Source: Candidatus Methanophagales archaeon (GTDB taxonomy: Archaea; Halobacteriota; Syntropharchaeia; Alkanophagales; Methanospirareceae). From it: a stretch of DNA of 38,759 bases. Every line of letters begins with the position of its first letter. Positions within the stretch are counted from its first letter, which is position 1. Shown here in pieces: positions 36,353 through 38,759 of the stretch. A program made the position numbers and the translations under genes. The notes beneath the pieces were generated by a model. The model ran no database searches. It was not told where the DNA came from and worked only from the letters and a program-made list of their open reading frames with translations. The stretch covers positions 1-38,759 of the forward strand of contig JAUVZJ010000015.1 of assembly GCA_030602585.1 (NCBI GenBank), read 5' to 3'.

Positions 36353-36471
36353 AAAAATGAAAATTGCAAAGTGCAAAAGTCAAAATAAACCTTTCGTTAA
36401 GAAAGAAAGTGTTTTCTAAAAAGAAAAAGTGTTTTTACATTTTTCAATTTGCATTCTGCATTTTGCAATTA
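36353..36471. repeat. Heptad-periodic repeat with opposed arms
   Basis: Between convergent genes. Units AAAAATG, AAAATTG, CAAAGTG, CAAAAGT and CAAAATA run from 36353. Opposed units ACATTTT, TCAATTT, GCATTCT, GCATTTT and GCAATTA run from 36437 to 36471. AATTGCAAA-type words pair with TTTGCAATT-type words. The middle (36393-36432) contains a T/A-rich piece like the upstream elements at 193 and 16940. Confidence 0.7.
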
Positions 36472-36488
36472 CTTTTGGACGAGATACC

Positions 36489-37295
36489 TCATATCAAAAT
36501 ATACGACGCCACGTCATCAATGGTTGACACTTCCACCACTTCCATCTTTCCTTCCATATACTCGCCGAGGTCTATCTCTTTTTCTATATACTTTGGTATT
36601 AGAATCGTAATTCCAAATATCTCTCTTTCTTCCATTTTCTTCTCGTAATAAGTCAGTTTTTTCTGACCCTCTGGCACGAGGAAAAGATTCATGCCGTTCT
36701 TCTCAGCCGTAATAGCCTTGTCAAACACAGCACTTACCTGCCCTATATCTCCTCCTCCCTTGATAGTCCCGGTAATAGCCACGTCCTGCCTTACATCCTT
36801 ACCTTCCATCGCAGCTATGGTAGCAGCAGTAATAGCAGCTCCGGCTGATGGTCCGCCTATCAAAGTGCCATTTATATCAAAATAAATGACGATGTCTTTA
36901 TTCGAGACGTTAATATTTGTGTAGCTCTTAGCAACTTTTACTGCTTCTCTTACCGAATATTGCGTTGTCGCCTCGACAAACGGATTCGTATTGACCAGGA
37001 CATCCCCATGACCTTCTTTTATCTCCACATGCACCTTACCCATCACGCCTAAATGGTTATCGCTTCGTACAGCAACGATATTAGCGCAACCAGTGCTTTC
37101 AGACTCGTTTATAAAAGCCTGTTTTTCCTCTTTACCCGCACTTTCAGAACTACTGGCACTGATTAGTTCCTCGATAATATCCTGCACTTCTATTATTTGC
37201 TGCTGGTATTGATAAATGAGGAAATAAGAGGATGCAGATAGGACTAAGAGGGTGAAAAGCACGGCAATTATTGCATTTTTACGGTCCATGTTCAT
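36489..37295 (-). CDS. Membrane-anchored Lon-like serine protease
   Basis: 268 residues from the ATG at 37295. The longer frame (to 37340) begins inside the neighbouring IS66 element, so those 15 residues are not native. One N-terminal membrane segment (AIIAVLFTLLVLSASSYFLIY) is followed by a Lon protease domain: GTLIGGPSAGAAI with the catalytic Ser (about 150) and DKAITAEKNG with the Lys 43 residues later. That is the exact Lon spacing. There is no AAA domain. It matches the archaeal secreted or membrane S16-type proteases of COG1750. The insertion only 17 bases upstream probably removed its promoter. Confidence 0.88.
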   Translation of the reverse strand: MNMDRKNAIIAVLFTLLVLSASSYFLIYQYQQQIIEVQDIIEELISASSSESAGKEEKQAFINESESTGCANIVAVRSDNHLGVMGKVHVEIKEGHGDVLVNTNPFVEATTQYSVREAVKVAKSYTNINVSNKDIVIYFDINGTLIGGPSAGAAITAATIAAMEGKDVRQDVAITGTIKGGGDIGQVSAVFDKAITAEKNGMNLFLVPEGQKKLTYYEKKMEEREIFGITILIPKYIEKEIDLGEYMEGKMEVVEVSTIDDVASYILI

Positions 37296-37312
37296 CACTT
37301 TATAATATAACT

Positions 37313-38759
37313 GTATGTGTTTAGCACCATCTACAACCACCTCATTCTTCCCACCTCAACAGCATCGAAAATCCGGTAAAACCCGAAAAATTTCTATACT
37401 ATGAGAGCAATACTCTGTCAAGAAGAGGATGGACAAAGACGAGCTCATCGGACAACTTCAAGCTGCGATTGATCAACTTGAGCGTAAGAATGAGTCGCTT
37501 AAGGCACGCATAGTGGAACTCGAAGCCCAACTGGCTAAATATGAGAACCCGCATACCCCTCCAAGCCTGAAACGCGGCGGCAACAGCAGAAAGAATCAGA
37601 AGAAAGGCGGAGGAAAGAAGCCAGGTCAGAAGAAAGGGCACAAAGGAGTGACAAGACCTCGGGCAGAACCCGATAAGCAGGTAGATGTTCGGATGGGACG
37701 ATGCCCGTACTGCGATGCCGAGCTTGGTAATCCGGTCAGCGTGGAATCGAAGATCATCGAGGAGATCCCAGAACCACAACCAGTTATCGTCACCGAATAC
37801 AAAATTGCGCATTATACCTGCCCGGGATGTCAGAGAGCGGTTGTTGCAACCGATCCCGACTGCCCAGAAGAAGGGATATTCGGTAATAACACGATAGCTC
37901 AAGCGGCAGTGCTGAAATACGAGGAGCGGTTACCACACCGGAAAATCCAGAATGTCTTGAAGCGGCAGTACGGATTGGATATAAGTCCTGCCACGATACT
38001 TGATCTCACACGGCGTGCCTCCGATGCGGTTCGATCAGAATATGAAGAAATTCTGGACAGGGTCCGCGGTGCTAAGGTTCTGTACGTGGATGAAACCTCA
38101 ATCAGGGTTCAGGGAAAGAAGTACTGGATCTGGGCATTCACCACGCCGGAAGAGACCTTTGTCGTAATACGGAGGAGTCGAGGTATGAAAGTGCTCATGG
38201 AAATTCTGACGAGGCGGTTCACGGGAATAATCGTGTGCGATGGCTGGAAACCTTATGCCAGGTTCACAAAACGGATACAGCGATGTTGGGCGCATCTTCT
38301 TCGAGAATCCGAGTATCTTGCCGAGAAGATTGCGGAGGCTGCTCCCCTGGATAAAGCACTTAGGAGGCTCTATCGGAAACTGAATGACGCGCTGGAAGCC
38401 GATCCTCCGCCAGAAACGCGGCGGCAGTTGTGGTATATGGCGCGAGCAGCGCTCAGACGATGGATCAGAAGAGAATACACCAGCGAGAAGGTGGAAAAGT
38501 TCATTGGCAAGATAGAGAATGGCTTTGAGTATTGGTTCACCTTTGTTCTTCATTCAGATGTGGAACCGACCAACAACAGGGCAGAGCGAGCACTTCGTGA
38601 GCATGTTGTCCAGCGGAAGATCATCGGAACACTGCGTAATGAGAAGGGCACGTCCATCCATGAAAGGATCATGACCGTATTGACAACGTGGGCGCAGCAA
38701 GGGCTCAACAGCTTTCAGATGTTGAGGTCGAAGTTGAGGCTGAGTGGCTAAACACATAC
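37313..38759 (+). mobile_element. IS66-family insertion sequence (complete)
   Basis: Terminal inverted repeats: GTATGTGTTTAGC at 37313-37325 and its exact reverse complement at 38747-38759, the last base of the window. The 1447-bp element carries a single transposase gene and no accessory tnpA or tnpB frames. Its base composition is richer in GC than the flanking genes. The left flank is ATATAACT (37305-37312); the same eight bases are expected just beyond 38759 if a usual IS66 target duplication exists. Confidence 0.92.
37429..38751 (+). CDS. tnpC: IS66-family transposase
   Basis: A 440-residue protein, complete. The N-terminal leucine-rich coiled coil (about 5-45) is followed by a Lys/Gly-rich basic stretch (about 50-80). 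A zinc-binding region has CPYC and CPGC, and the DDE catalytic core has VLYVDETS (first D), IIVCDGWKPY (second D) and NNRAERALREHV (E). The ending LTTWAQQGLNSF is typical of the family. No frameshift or internal stop was seen, so it may be active. The stop overlaps the right inverted repeat. Confidence 0.95.
   Translation: MDKDELIGQLQAAIDQLERKNESLKARIVELEAQLAKYENPHTPPSLKRGGNSRKNQKKGGGKKPGQKKGHKGVTRPRAEPDKQVDVRMGRCPYCDAELGNPVSVESKIIEEIPEPQPVIVTEYKIAHYTCPGCQRAVVATDPDCPEEGIFGNNTIAQAAVLKYEERLPHRKIQNVLKRQYGLDISPATILDLTRRASDAVRSEYEEILDRVRGAKVLYVDETSIRVQGKKYWIWAFTTPEETFVVIRRSRGMKVLMEILTRRFTGIIVCDGWKPYARFTKRIQRCWAHLLRESEYLAEKIAEAAPLDKALRRLYRKLNDALEADPPPETRRQLWYMARAALRRWIRREYTSEKVEKFIGKIENGFEYWFTFVLHSDVEPTNNRAERALREHVVQRKIIGTLRNEKGTSIHERIMTVLTTWAQQGLNSFQMLRSKLRLSG

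Noticed and set aside
37296-37340. N-terminal extension of the Lon-like protease
   Set aside because: Most of it is encoded inside the IS66 left end, so it is an accident of insertion.

Overview
The window is a stretch of archaeal chromosome. Markers seen directly are archaeal DnaG, aIF2-gamma, Nop10, a split GMP synthase ATPase subunit, an A-type ATP synthase subunit C, deoxyhypusine synthase, a Thg1-like protein, tRNAs without encoded CCA, and a 16S-tRNA-Ala-23S operon flanked by long processing stems. Class III ribonucleotide reductase, QueE, malic enzyme, the fumarase beta subunit and an acyl-CoA dehydrogenase suggest an anaerobic euryarchaeon. I favour the ANME-1/Syntrophoarchaeum neighbourhood, but this is inference; a 16S search would settle it.

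Layout: 0-5 kb holds housekeeping genes (nop10, a PAC2-family gene, dnaG, guaAB, tRNA-Val, argJ). 5-7.1 kb has an exported protein behind a striking palindromic TTGTCCCA control region, then a PepSY-like membrane protein and a membrane-tethered winged-helix regulator. 7.1-12 kb has fumB and malic enzyme, then three reverse-strand exported or membrane-anchored genes, then a decayed 3' copy of malic enzyme. 12.1-16.9 kb is the rRNA operon, with no 5S. 17-19.5 kb has atpC isolated between tRNA-Cys and tRNA-Pro, then deoxyhypusine synthase behind a cluster of hairpins. 19.6-21.6 kb is accessory: an EVE-like/NucS-like nuclease fusion and a PepSY-like/PIN pair. 21.7-30.6 kb has an OB-fold protein, an M50-CBS protease, a PRC-barrel protein, Thg1-like/QueE, aIF2-gamma, an acyl-CoA dehydrogenase, a PHP-family protein, initiator tRNA-Met and an AT-rich accessory gene. 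30.7-38.8 kb has nrdD with an intein, a redoxin, a LeuA-type synthase, a Lon-like protease and an IS66 element filling the right end of the window.

The most unusual signals are non-coding. Degenerate repeats with exact seven-base periodicity occur at six intergenic sites, several arranged as opposed arms. Four 17-nt hairpins (7-bp perfect stems, 3-nt loops) sit within 84 bases upstream of the deoxyhypusine synthase gene. A different T-rich element recurs upstream of four forward-strand genes. The TTGTCCCA operator and the malic-enzyme duplication bracketing an exported-protein cluster are the other main leads.
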